Source: a virus. Taken from it: 37,261 nucleotides of DNA. The stretch's first letter is position 1. Each line of letters begins with the position of its first letter. Positions 6,257-13,378 of the stretch are shown one piece after another. The position numbers and the translations under genes were made by a program. The notes beneath the pieces were generated by a model that was not told the DNA's origin, made no database searches, and was given only the letters and a program-made list of their open reading frames with translations. The stretch lies in IMG/VR virus record IMGVR_UViG_3300046674_000295, positions 1 through 37,261 of that record; one strand, given 5' to 3'.

Positions 6257-7921
6257 TCAGCGCTCGCGCGTACCGTGGCCGCTATCCACATCCGCGCTCG
6301 CTGGCTGCGACGCGGCAGGCCCCGCCTCCGGTACAGCGACCGGCGACGGGGCCTCGCTCTGTGCCCGCCGCGCGCGCGGGACGGCGGCCGCCGACTTCTC
6401 CGTCAGCTCTTCCTCGTACTCCGTGAACAGCGCCATGTACGTATCGCTGGTCAGCGTGATGGTCGAATGGCGCAGCTTCGTCTTCGCGTCGTGCAGGTCG
6501 CCGCCGCCGGCCTTCACGAGCGCCGCCGCCCCGTGGCGAAGGTCGCGGAGGTTGATCGGGGGGAGGCCCGCCGCTTCCGCGATCCTCTTGAACTCCCGGC
6601 TCAGCAAGTCCGGGTGCAGCCAGGTTCCGTCCTCTGCGGCGAGCACCTTGCCCGTGTCGGTCCAGTCCGCCGTGTCCTTGCCCTCGGCCCGCTCCCGCGC
6701 GGCCCGCGCGTTCCAGGCTTCACGCTCGGCAGCCTGGCGGGCGCGGTGCTCGCGCAGCACGACGACCGTCCCACGGTCGATCATCACAGAGGCGGCAGAT
6801 CCGTCCGTCTTCGGTGCCGTCTCGACCGGCTTCCACCCGTCGACCACCAGCTCGGTCGTCACGTCGACGCGGGGCGGACGCACGTCGAGGTGGCAGTCCG
6901 TCCACCCCTGGCCGACACCCTCGCCGCGGCGTAGCCCGTGATAGGCGATCAGGTGGTACCCGGCGTACAGCCGGTGCCCTTCTGCTGCGTCGAGGAACGC
7001 GCCGAGCTGCTCGGGTGTCCAGACCATGACCGGGCTCGGAATCTCGCCGGTTGCTCGCCAGCGCTCGACCCGCTCGTCCGTCCACAGCAGGCCCTTGGGG
7101 CGGGCGGCCGTCTCCAGCTCGACGTGCGCGGCGGCGTTGAAGGTGATGAGCTGCTCGCCGATCGCGCGGTTCAAGGCCGCACGCAGAGTGCGGCGGATCG
7201 CCTGCTTCGTGCTCGGTCCCGTGACCCGGCGGAACGGCGGCATGCCTTTGAGCTTGGCTCGCTCCGCAGCCAGCTGCGCGCGCTCGCCAGCCTTTGGTGC
7301 TCCGGGCTTTCCGCGCTTGCAGCGGGCGGCCTGCTCACTGCGAGCGGCGTTCTCCGCTGCAATGACGTCGTTGCGGTCGTTGATGCCGTCGAACATCGCT
7401 TGCACATGGCCGACCGACAGCCGGTCCAGGCGTAGGTGTCCGAGGGCGGGCTTGAGATGCACGCGGATGTGGGAGGCGTAGCCGCGGTTCGTGGTGACGC
7501 GCGTCTTCTTGTTCGCCATCCAGCGGTCGAGCCACTCGGCCACGGTCATCTTCCCGTCGAGCGGGACGCCCACGCCGAGCTTGCGCTGTACGTCAGCAGC
7601 CGGGGGGATGGCTGCGCGGCGGGCCATGACGTCGGCCAACAGGTCGCCGACGCGCCGCTGTTCGTCCAGGTCGTCACCTGGCAGGTCGAGGATCGCCTGT
7701 AGCCGGGACAGGTCGGCCGAGGCGTCCTTCACGCTGCCGTATCCAGTGCGCCGGAAGGTGCGGCGCTTTCCGTCTGCGTCGGGCGGCAACTCCTGGCGCA
7801 GAGATAGGGAACCGTGTGACTTCTTGCTGAACTGCGGGCACGCCTTGCCCAGCAGCTTTCCGCCTGGCCCACGGCACTCGCACCGCTTCGTGATGCTTCC
7901 GGCCCTACGCGCAGACGGCAT
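6257..7921 (-). CDS. int: Tyrosine site-specific integrase
   Basis: This 554-residue protein recombines attP with the host tRNA-Lys gene. The N-terminal segment (about 5-60) has the CECRGPGGK...ACPQ pattern typical of AICE and actinophage integrases, followed by an arm/core-binding SAM-like domain (MTVAEWLDRWMANK...). The catalytic domain shows Arg in GLRRGEG, the box RDLRHG, LRHSTITLTSDTY and Tyr495. The usual first His of the HxxR box is Arg here. A tail of about 59 residues after the Tyr is Ala/Pro-rich and disordered. The ATG at 7921 is chosen because GGGAGGAG lies just upstream, overlapping the stop of the previous gene. The gene is transcribed toward attP. Confidence 0.92.
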   Translation of the reverse strand: MPSARRAGSITKRCECRGPGGKLLGKACPQFSKKSHGSLSLRQELPPDADGKRRTFRRTGYGSVKDASADLSRLQAILDLPGDDLDEQRRVGDLLADVMARRAAIPPAADVQRKLGVGVPLDGKMTVAEWLDRWMANKKTRVTTNRGYASHIRVHLKPALGHLRLDRLSVGHVQAMFDGINDRNDVIAAENAARSEQAARCKRGKPGAPKAGERAQLAAERAKLKGMPPFRRVTGPSTKQAIRRTLRAALNRAIGEQLITFNAAAHVELETAARPKGLLWTDERVERWRATGEIPSPVMVWTPEQLGAFLDAAEGHRLYAGYHLIAYHGLRRGEGVGQGWTDCHLDVRPPRVDVTTELVVDGWKPVETAPKTDGSAASVMIDRGTVVVLREHRARQAAEREAWNARAARERAEGKDTADWTDTGKVLAAEDGTWLHPDLLSREFKRIAEAAGLPPINLRDLRHGAAALVKAGGGDLHDAKTKLRHSTITLTSDTYMALFTEYEEELTEKSAAAVPRARRAQSEAPSPVAVPEAGPAASQPASADVDSGHGTRER

Positions 7922-7925
7922 GGTG

Positions 7926-8156
7926 TTACTCCTCCCGGGGCGGCTCGCCGCTCCCCTCACCAGGCTGCCAGATTCCGATGCTGATCAGGTGCTCCGCCGA
8001 CTGGTTCAGCTCGGCCATCAGCTCATCCGTCATGTGCCCCGGGCGCACGGCGATGGCGGTCCCGTGCGGCGTCACGATCGGCATCATAAGTTCTCCATCC
8101 GGTAGGGCGTCGCTGAAGACGTACCAGGCTCGGGCTCGCCCCCTGGGTGACGTCAT
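7926..8156 (-). CDS. Small hypothetical protein coupled to int
   Basis: This 76-residue protein starts at the ATG at 8156, where GGGGGAGG lies 7 bases upstream; a start at 8183 would lack this site. The sequence is mixed alpha/beta (AWYVFSDALPDGELMMPIVTP, then HMTDELMAELNQSAEHLISIGIWQ). Its last codons (GAG GAG TAA) form the ribosome binding site of int, so the two genes are translationally coupled. That points to a role in lysogeny or recombination control. I do not recognise the family. Confidence 0.65.
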   Translation of the reverse strand: MTSPRGRARAWYVFSDALPDGELMMPIVTPHGTAIAVRPGHMTDELMAELNQSAEHLISIGIWQPGEGSGEPPREE

Positions 8157-8274
8157 ACAACCTCCCCCATCTATCGCATACACGTTCGACTTTCGCTCTC
8201 GACCTGCATCCCCTCATCCATAGGGGTCCGAACATGATCGCACCACCAGCCTCAGTTGGATACTCCCTGCTCGC

Positions 8275-8294
8275 GTTCACTACTCATAGTGAAC
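8275..8294. promoter_or_regulatory. Perfect 20-bp palindrome downstream of the repressor gene
   Basis: GTTCACTA (8275-8282) and TAGTGAAC (8287-8294) flank a CTCA spacer. It lies in the 156-base gap between the repressor and the int operon. It could be an operator for the int operon or the repressor terminator. Its half-site shares GTTCA with the operators at 8928-8995. Confidence 0.45.
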
Positions 8295-8312
8295 CGGAGG
8301 GGAATGTCCGAC

Positions 8313-8747
8313 TCAGCCGGTGTGGTCGTCTTCCGGCGGAACGATGCTGTCGATGAACGCCAGGAGCCTGGCTCGCTGCTCTTCCGGGAGCCTGTCGAGC
8401 TTGCGCACGTAGGCGACGCTCACCGCCGACCCGGCTCCGGAGCGCAGCGGATCCCTGCCGTGGAACTGTGAGCCGGCCGCATCCTGGAGTGCCTCCACCG
8501 GTAGATCGGCTGCGGCGGCAAGGGCGCAAAGCTCTTCGTATTCAGGTGACTTGACGGGCTCCCCCGTCTCCAGCCGGAAGATCCATCCGCGCTTCACAAC
8601 GGTCCCAGTCACGGGATCCACAGCCCTCGCCGCGAACGCGTCCAGGCTGAGATTCAGCTCGCTGCGACGCCGGCGGATCAAGTCCGCGAAAGCGGTCCGC
8701 CGTTCAGGGGTCTGGGTCGTATCGTCCCGGTCTGCCATGGGGGTCAT
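8313..8747 (-). CDS. XRE-family phage repressor (immunity candidate)
   Basis: This 144-residue protein starts at the ATG at 8747, which follows AGGAGTGGCAGG; an upstream start at 8765 is less likely. An XRE helix-turn-helix occupies about residues 18-85 (FADLIRRRRSELNLSLDAFAARA...KRGWIFRLETGE...EELCALAAAADLPVEAL), with an unusual insertion, DPVTGTVV, between helices 2 and 3. The C-terminal 40 residues (YVRKLDRLPEEQRARLLAFIDSI) form a helix that may dimerise. It has no LexA/CI-type peptidase domain, so induction would not be by self-cleavage. It is divergent from a Cro-like gene across a 270-base region with GTTCAG palindromes, the layout of a lysis-lysogeny switch. Confidence 0.75.
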   Translation of the reverse strand: MTPMADRDDTTQTPERRTAFADLIRRRRSELNLSLDAFAARAVDPVTGTVVKRGWIFRLETGEPVKSPEYEELCALAAAADLPVEALQDAAGSQFHGRDPLRSGAGSAVSVAYVRKLDRLPEEQRARLLAFIDSIVPPEDDHTG

Positions 8748-8851
8748 CCTGCCACTCCTGTGCACTGAGGTGGGGGTGCGTCCGTTCAGGCCTTGTGCGG
8801 TTCACAGAAACGTACGAGCAGGTCACCGACACCGTTCATCACGATCGCTGA

Positions 8852-8995
8852 CTGAAGTGTTCAGCAATCTGCACGAGGACGCCAGACGGGCACTGGTGAA
8901 TGGCTGGTTACGATTCCAAGCCTCGCCATTCAGGAAGCTGGACAATCCGTTCAGGTAGTGGAATGCTCACACTCACGTCGTTCAGAAAACTGAAC
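8852..8995. promoter_or_regulatory. Immunity operator region with GTTCAG-type palindromes
   Basis: GTTCAGAAAACTGAAC (8980-8995) is a perfect palindrome. ATTCAGGAAGCTGGAC (8928-8943) and GTTCAGGTAGTGGAAT (8949-8964) are degraded copies with the same 4-base spacer. CTGAAGTGTTCAG (8852-8864) is a related inverted repeat. They lie between the divergent repressor and Cro-like genes. A possible -10 (TACGAT, 8909-8914) is in the same region. Confidence 0.65.
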
Positions 8996-9016
8996 GAAGT
9001 ATCCCGTGGAGTGAAC

Positions 9017-9304
9017 GTGAGTCCAGAACCCACGATGTACGCGGTCGTCAGCAGCGACCGGCTCAAGCTCCTCATGGAGCGGACCGACACCGGCGAGGCC
9101 ATCACCAGCCGCGAACTCGCCGCGAAAGCGAAAGTGGCGCACGGCACGATCGGCGCGCTGATGGCCGGGACTCAGCGCATCGTCCCCGAGCCCAAGGCCA
9201 GGGCCATCTCCACCGCTCTGGGCGTGGGGCTCCTGAACCTGTGGATCAAGATGGAGCGGGCCGGCCGGACGTTCATCCCGGCCCAGACCCGGGTGACGTC
9301 ATGA
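9017..9304 (+). CDS. Cro-like helix-turn-helix regulator
   Basis: This protein has 95 residues from the GTG at 9017, which has GTGGAG 5 bases upstream; a GTG at 9011 and an ATG at 9035 are alternatives. An XRE-type fold is seen in DRLKLLMERTDTGEAITSRELAAKAKVAHGTIGALMAG...VPEPKARAISTALGVGLLNLW. It is the first gene of the rightward early operon and is divergent from the repressor, the classical cro position. The stop overlaps the next start (ATGA). It probably binds the same operators as the repressor to favour lytic growth, by analogy. Confidence 0.75.
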   Translation: MSPEPTMYAVVSSDRLKLLMERTDTGEAITSRELAAKAKVAHGTIGALMAGTQRIVPEPKARAISTALGVGLLNLWIKMERAGRTFIPAQTRVTS

Positions 9305-9624
9305 CGACCGCAACCGGTCTCTCCCCCGAGCAGGTCCTCGCCCTGCCCGCGATGCCGTCCGTGAAGGACGCGTTCGCCGCCATGAACATCGGGCTGACGA
9401 ACGGCTACGCGCTCGTCCGCGAAGGCCAGTTCCCCATCGAGGTCATCCCCTTCGGCCGCGCGCTCCGCGTCCGCCGCAGCGACCTCGTCCGCTTCCTCGG
9501 CCTGGCCGAGCGTGCGGATGCCGAGGTCCAGTCGGCATCCGCCAGCGAAAACGACGACGCCCCCGGGGTCCAGCCGGAGGCGCCGTCAGCAGAGCAGTCC
9601 GCACCCACAAGCGCCAGCAAGTAG
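9301..9624 (+). CDS. Winged-helix DNA-binding protein, excisionase-like
   Basis: This 107-residue protein has a compact helix-turn-helix at residues 19-68 (SVKDAFAAMNIGLTNGYALVREGQFPIEVIPFGRALRVRRSDLVRFLGL), the MerR/excisionase-like pattern. Residues 75-107 are an Ala/Ser/Pro/Glu-rich disordered tail. It is coupled to the Cro-like gene. In AICEs and actinophages such proteins act as recombination directionality factors or early regulators. It is one of two excisionase candidates in the window, the other being at 22672. Confidence 0.65.
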   Translation: MTTATGLSPEQVLALPAMPSVKDAFAAMNIGLTNGYALVREGQFPIEVIPFGRALRVRRSDLVRFLGLAERADAEVQSASASENDDAPGVQPEAPSAEQSAPTSASK

Positions 9625-9641
9625 AGAACGGGGTCCGCTCA

Positions 9642-10121
9642 ATGCGAGAGCTTCCCACGGCAGCCACGCCGTCCACCACGCCCGACGTCGCCCGAGCCCT
9701 GGCCGCCATCGAGGCGAGCAAGCTGCTCGCCGAGCCCGACGTCGCCGAGTGCCTCGACGCCATCGGCGAACTGATCAGGATCACCGGCGCCCCGGACACG
9801 ATCTACGCGTGGGTGTCGTCCTTCCTGGCACGCGAGTCCCTCCGCCAGGTCGCGGCCCAGCACCACATCACCCTGCACGAGTCGAGAGCCACCGACGAGG
9901 AGCAGCTCCCCAAGGCCGCCGTCATCTGGACCGCAGAGGGCACCGGCATGGCGATCGTCCCGCAGGGCCAGCACCCCACGACCACGCTGTTCCAGCTCCG
10001 CGAAGAGATCGCCCGCCGCGAGCAGGAGCTGAGGCTGGCCCGCGACTTCCAGGAGTCCGTCACGGCCGGCCACACCGAGACGCTCGACGCCTGGAACGCA
10101 CGCGTCTCGGGGGCCCGTTGA
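9642..10121 (+). CDS. Hypothetical early protein
   Basis: This 159-residue, mainly helical and soluble protein has a central stretch (HHITLHESRATDEEQLPKAAVIWTAEGTGMAIVPQG) that looks like a small beta unit. It is followed by a charged helix (LREEIARREQELRLARDFQESV) suited to a coiled coil. It lies between the HTH gene and the replication initiator, and its stop overlaps the next gene, so it is probably part of the early replication operon. The family is not recognised. Confidence 0.6.
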   Translation: MRELPTAATPSTTPDVARALAAIEASKLLAEPDVAECLDAIGELIRITGAPDTIYAWVSSFLARESLRQVAAQHHITLHESRATDEEQLPKAAVIWTAEGTGMAIVPQGQHPTTTLFQLREEIARREQELRLARDFQESVTAGHTETLDAWNARVSGAR

Positions 10122-10351
10122 CCAGCACCACCGTGCGCGCGCGGGAAACCCCGGGCCGCACGGCCTCCGCTCAGCAGATCGACGCCCTGCTGATCGTCGA
10201 CATGGAGGGCCGCCGCGCCCGCTACGACTGCTACCGCCCCGGCTGCCCGCAGCGCCGCGAGGGCCCGGTCTACGGCGTCGAGATTCCGGATTTCGCCCGC
10301 GCCATCAAGACCGAGCACCTCGCCCGGCACCACTACGGGGAGCAGCCTTGA
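10118..10351 (+). CDS. Small hypothetical protein upstream of Prim-Pol
   Basis: The protein has 77 residues if it starts at the TTG at 10118, which overlaps the previous stop; the GTG at 10133 is an alternative. It contains two cysteines close together (YDCYRPGCPQR), a possible half zinc knuckle, and later His residues (EHLARHHYG). This could form a C2H2-like metal site. It overlaps the Prim-Pol start (TTGA), so it is coupled to replication. The function is unknown. Confidence 0.55.
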   Translation: MTSTTVRARETPGRTASAQQIDALLIVDMEGRRARYDCYRPGCPQRREGPVYGVEIPDFARAIKTEHLARHHYGEQP

Positions 10352-13011
10352 CCGACGAGCAGACCCCGGACCTCCGGGCGGCAGCCCGCGAGCTGCACGA
10401 CGCCGGCCTGTGCGTCCTGCCCATCAAAGCCGACGGCACCAAGAAGCCGGCCGTGTCCTGGCTCCCGTACAAGGTCGCCCGCAGCACTCCCGATGAGCAC
10501 GACCAGTGGTTCAACGGCGACCGGCCGCGCGGCATCGCCGTGGTCTACGGCGGCGTCTCCGGGAACGTCGAGATGCTGGAGTTCGAGGGCCTCGCCGTGC
10601 GCGACCACGTCCTCGACGAGGTCACCGAGATCATGGAAGGGTCCGGCCTCGGCGACGTGTGGCAGAGCATCACCACCGGGTGGGCGAGCCAGTCGCCTTC
10701 CGGTGGCGTGCACTACCGGATCCGTGTCGAGGGCGGCGTCGCCGGTAACAAGAAGCTGGCCAGCCGCCTGGCGCGTGAGGATGAGTACAGCGCGGAGGAA
10801 CGACAGCGCGTCGCGGAGAAGCCCAACTCTCGAATCGTGCGCGTCCTCATCGAGACCCGCGGCGAGGGCGGCTACGGACTGGTCGAGCCGTCCGGCGGTC
10901 CGGTCCACGCGTCCGGGCTCCCGTACCTCCGCCTCGCTGGCGGCCCGAGCAGTATCCCGACCCTCGACCCGGACACGCTCGACGCGGTGCACGCCATCTG
11001 CCAGATGGTCGACGCGATGCCTCGCGAGGAGAAGGCGAAGACAGCGCCGCGCCCGAAGCGAGAGCTTCCCGCAGGCACCGTCCGGCCCGGTGACGACTTC
11101 GAGGCCCGCACCGACTGGCCGCAGATCATCGGTGACGAGTTCGATCCGATCTTCACGCGCGGCAACACCACGTACTGGCGGCGCAAGGGGAAGACCCAGG
11201 GGATCTCAGCGACGACCGGCCACGCCGCGGACCGGGACCGGCTGTACGTCTTCACCACCTCGACCACGTTCGAGTCCGAGACGCCCTACGACAAGTTCGC
11301 CGCGTACACCCACCTGACGCAGGGCGGCACCACCACCGAGCACTTCAAGCGCGCCGCCGCCGAGCTGCGAGGGCGAGGATTCGGGACCGACACCCGCCCG
11401 CTCAACCTCGTCTCGCAGCAGCAGCAGCCTCGGCACTTCAGCGACGGATCATCTGCGCTCGACGCCGAGCACGCACCCGACGAGGTAGCAGGAGACGGAC
11501 CCGGTCTGCGCCTCGTCAGCAGCACCCCCGAGCTGGACATCACCAACGAGGCCGACGCACTGGACGGCGTCCTGGGCCTGATGAACGAGGGCCGTCTCCC
11601 GGACCTCTACGCCCGGTCCGGTGGGCCCACGTGGGTCCACAAGGACGACGAGGGCAACCCGACCATGCAGCAGCTCGGCACCGACAACCTGCGGGCCTAC
11701 CTCGCCGAGCACGTCGCCACCTACACGGTCCGCCCCGACCCCATCACCGAGGGGATGAAACACGAGCGCGAGTTGCTCATGCCGAAGACGTGCAGCACGA
11801 TCCTCGGCCGGCGCACGTGGCCGCTGCCTCGGCTGCGCGGCATCGTCACCTCGCCCGTGGTCCGGCCCGACGGGACGCTGCTGCGCGAGCCCGGCTACGA
11901 CCGGGCCACCGGTCTCTACCTTGAGCCTCGCGTGCCGCTGCGCCGTCTCCAGCCCGACGTCACCAGCCAGAGCCTGGAGCGCGCGAAGTCGATCGTCCTC
12001 GGCGACATGCTCGCCGACTTCCCCTGGCAGGAGCCGTCCGACAGGGCTCACTTCCTCGGGGCACTGATCACGCCGATCCTGCGACCGCACTTCTACGGGC
12101 CGACGCCCATGTGGATCCTCACGGCGACCGCTCCGGGCTCGGGCAAGTCGCTGCTGAAGGACATCCTCAAGGCGGCATACGGGATCTCCGAGACCGCCTG
12201 GCCCGAGAACGACACCGAGCTGCGGAAGAGCATCACCACCCAGCTCTACACGACCGGGCAACCGGTCGTCGTCCTCGACAACCTGCCCAACGGGTTCGTG
12301 CTGAAGAGCCCGGTCCTGTCGTCGCTGCTCACCGCCGAGCACTGGGGTGACCGCGTCCTCGGCTCCACCTCTTCGGTGACCATGCCCAACGACCGCGTCT
12401 GGATCGTCACCGGCAACGCCCTGCGCACCGGTGGCGACAACGGACGCCGCGTCATGTGGGTACGCCTGGACCCCAACTGTCCCGACCCCGACCAGCGCGA
12501 CGGCTTCCGCGTGGGAGACCTTCGCCCGTGGCTGCGCGCCAACGCCTCCACGGTCGTGGCCGCCCTCGTCACCATGGTCCGGGCCTGGCTCGCCGCCGGC
12601 GCCCCGACCGAGCGCATCCGTAAGGGCGACTACTCGGAATGGGCCTCCATGGTGGCCGGGCTCCTGGCCTACCTCGGCGTCGAGGGATGGATGGCCGACC
12701 GCGACAAGGCCATCGACCAGGACGACGAGCAGCTGGAGTGGTCGGCGTTCCTTGAGTCCTGGCGGGAGAAGCTCGGCGACCAGGCGCAGACCACGAGCGC
12801 CGTGCTCGGTTCCGTCGCCGACCACGTACCGCGCCACCCGAAGACCGGCGAGATGCCGACCCCGAACGTCCTGGGTGGCTGGCTCAAGAGCCGCGCCGGC
12901 CGGTACTTCGGCACCCACAAGGTGGTCAAGGTCTGGGACGCGCACCGCCGCGCGAACGTCTGGCGCGTCGAGGTCCACGAGCAGCGCGGCACAGGACGGC
13001 ACGAGTCATGA
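10348..13011 (+). CDS. Replication initiator: N-terminal Prim-Pol with C-terminal AAA+ helicase-type ATPase
   Basis: This 887-residue protein starts at TTG. The N-terminus matches bifunctional primase-polymerase domains: AARELHDAGLCVLPIKADGTKKP (about 11-33), an acidic strand MLEFEG (76-81, catalytic position) and SPSGGVHYRI (about 114-123). The C-terminal ATPase has Walker A APGSGKS (about 594-600), Walker B VVVLDNLP (about 637-644) and a sensor-type VWIVTGN (about 683-689), like phage and plasmid D5/RepB-type helicases. Prim-Pol proteins are one of the known AICE replication initiator types. It should prime and unwind DNA at the repeat-rich region directly downstream (13029-13348). Its length suits the two-domain family. 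Confidence 0.85.
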   Translation: MTDEQTPDLRAAARELHDAGLCVLPIKADGTKKPAVSWLPYKVARSTPDEHDQWFNGDRPRGIAVVYGGVSGNVEMLEFEGLAVRDHVLDEVTEIMEGSGLGDVWQSITTGWASQSPSGGVHYRIRVEGGVAGNKKLASRLAREDEYSAEERQRVAEKPNSRIVRVLIETRGEGGYGLVEPSGGPVHASGLPYLRLAGGPSSIPTLDPDTLDAVHAICQMVDAMPREEKAKTAPRPKRELPAGTVRPGDDFEARTDWPQIIGDEFDPIFTRGNTTYWRRKGKTQGISATTGHAADRDRLYVFTTSTTFESETPYDKFAAYTHLTQGGTTTEHFKRAAAELRGRGFGTDTRPLNLVSQQQQPRHFSDGSSALDAEHAPDEVAGDGPGLRLVSSTPELDITNEADALDGVLGLMNEGRLPDLYARSGGPTWVHKDDEGNPTMQQLGTDNLRAYLAEHVATYTVRPDPITEGMKHERELLMPKTCSTILGRRTWPLPRLRGIVTSPVVRPDGTLLREPGYDRATGLYLEPRVPLRRLQPDVTSQSLERAKSIVLGDMLADFPWQEPSDRAHFLGALITPILRPHFYGPTPMWILTATAPGSGKSLLKDILKAAYGISETAWPENDTELRKSITTQLYTTGQPVVVLDNLPNGFVLKSPVLSSLLTAEHWGDRVLGSTSSVTMPNDRVWIVTGNALRTGGDNGRRVMWVRLDPNCPDPDQRDGFRVGDLRPWLRANASTVVAALVTMVRAWLAAGAPTERIRKGDYSEWASMVAGLLAYLGVEGWMADRDKAIDQDDEQLEWSAFLESWREKLGDQAQTTSAVLGSVADHVPRHPKTGEMPTPNVLGGWLKSRAGRYFGTHKVVKVWDAHRRANVWRVEVHEQRGTGRHES

Positions 13012-13028
13012 CGGCCGCCGCGCGTGAC

Positions 13029-13348
13029 GCAGGGAGTGCAGGGACCTGGCAGGGACCTGTGCAGGGACTTCCCCGCCTCCCTGCACAGGGCCTGGTCTGC
13101 GATGACGCAGGGAGGCGGGGAGTTGCGGGGAGTTCACGCCGCCCCCCTTACAGCGCGCGCGTCTCACATGCATCGCACACCACATCTGCGGTGTGGATCT
13201 CTCGACGATTCCGCCGGACCTCTCACCACGTAAGCCCATAGCTAACTCCCTGCAACTCCCTGCCTCCCTGCAAAACCGCAAATCAACGGCACAGCTACCT
13301 GACGCGGGACTCCCTGCACGCCTCCCGCCAAGTCCCTGCACTCCCTGC
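13029..13348. repeat. Putative replication origin: 12 copies of GCAGGGA
   Basis: This 367-base gap has no credible gene. GCAGGGA occurs directly at 13029, 13038, 13049, 13061 and 13107, and inverted (TCCCTGC) at 13078, 13247, 13257, 13265, 13311, 13333 and 13342 (first bases given). The left cluster is mostly direct and the right cluster all inverted, so they face each other across a less GC-rich centre (13145-13240). Copies are 8-12 bases apart within clusters. Iterons beside a replication initiator are the usual hallmark of an origin. Iteron binding by the Prim-Pol is inferred. Confidence 0.7.
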
Positions 13349-13378
13349 AAAAGCCCAGCAACCGAACCGAGGTGAACC

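Noticed and set aside
5753-6934. Long plus-strand frame (393 codons) over the attP region and antisense to int
   Set aside because: It covers the tRNA-like core, hairpins and arm repeats, is antisense to a clear integrase, and has Arg/Pro/Gly-rich composition typical of a GC-driven open frame.
8023-8280. Minus-strand frame of 85 codons overlapping the int-coupled gene
   Set aside because: It overlaps a better supported gene (7926-8156) in another frame, has no good ribosome binding site, and its sequence is Arg-rich shadow type.
11449-13002. 517-codon minus-strand frame antisense to the Prim-Pol gene
   Set aside because: It is a mirror frame from GC3 bias. The protein is low complexity (Gly, Val, Arg, Asp) with no motif, while the opposite strand has clear Prim-Pol and Walker motifs.
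13008-13241. 77-codon plus-strand frame overlapping the Prim-Pol stop by ATGA
   Set aside because: It would be encoded mainly by the GCAGGGA repeats, has odd composition and no ribosome binding site or motif. The repeat region is better explained as an origin.
13029-13348. CRISPR array
   Set aside because: The repeat unit is only 7 bases, occurs in both orientations and has spacing of 8-60 bases, so it is not a CRISPR; no cas genes are present.
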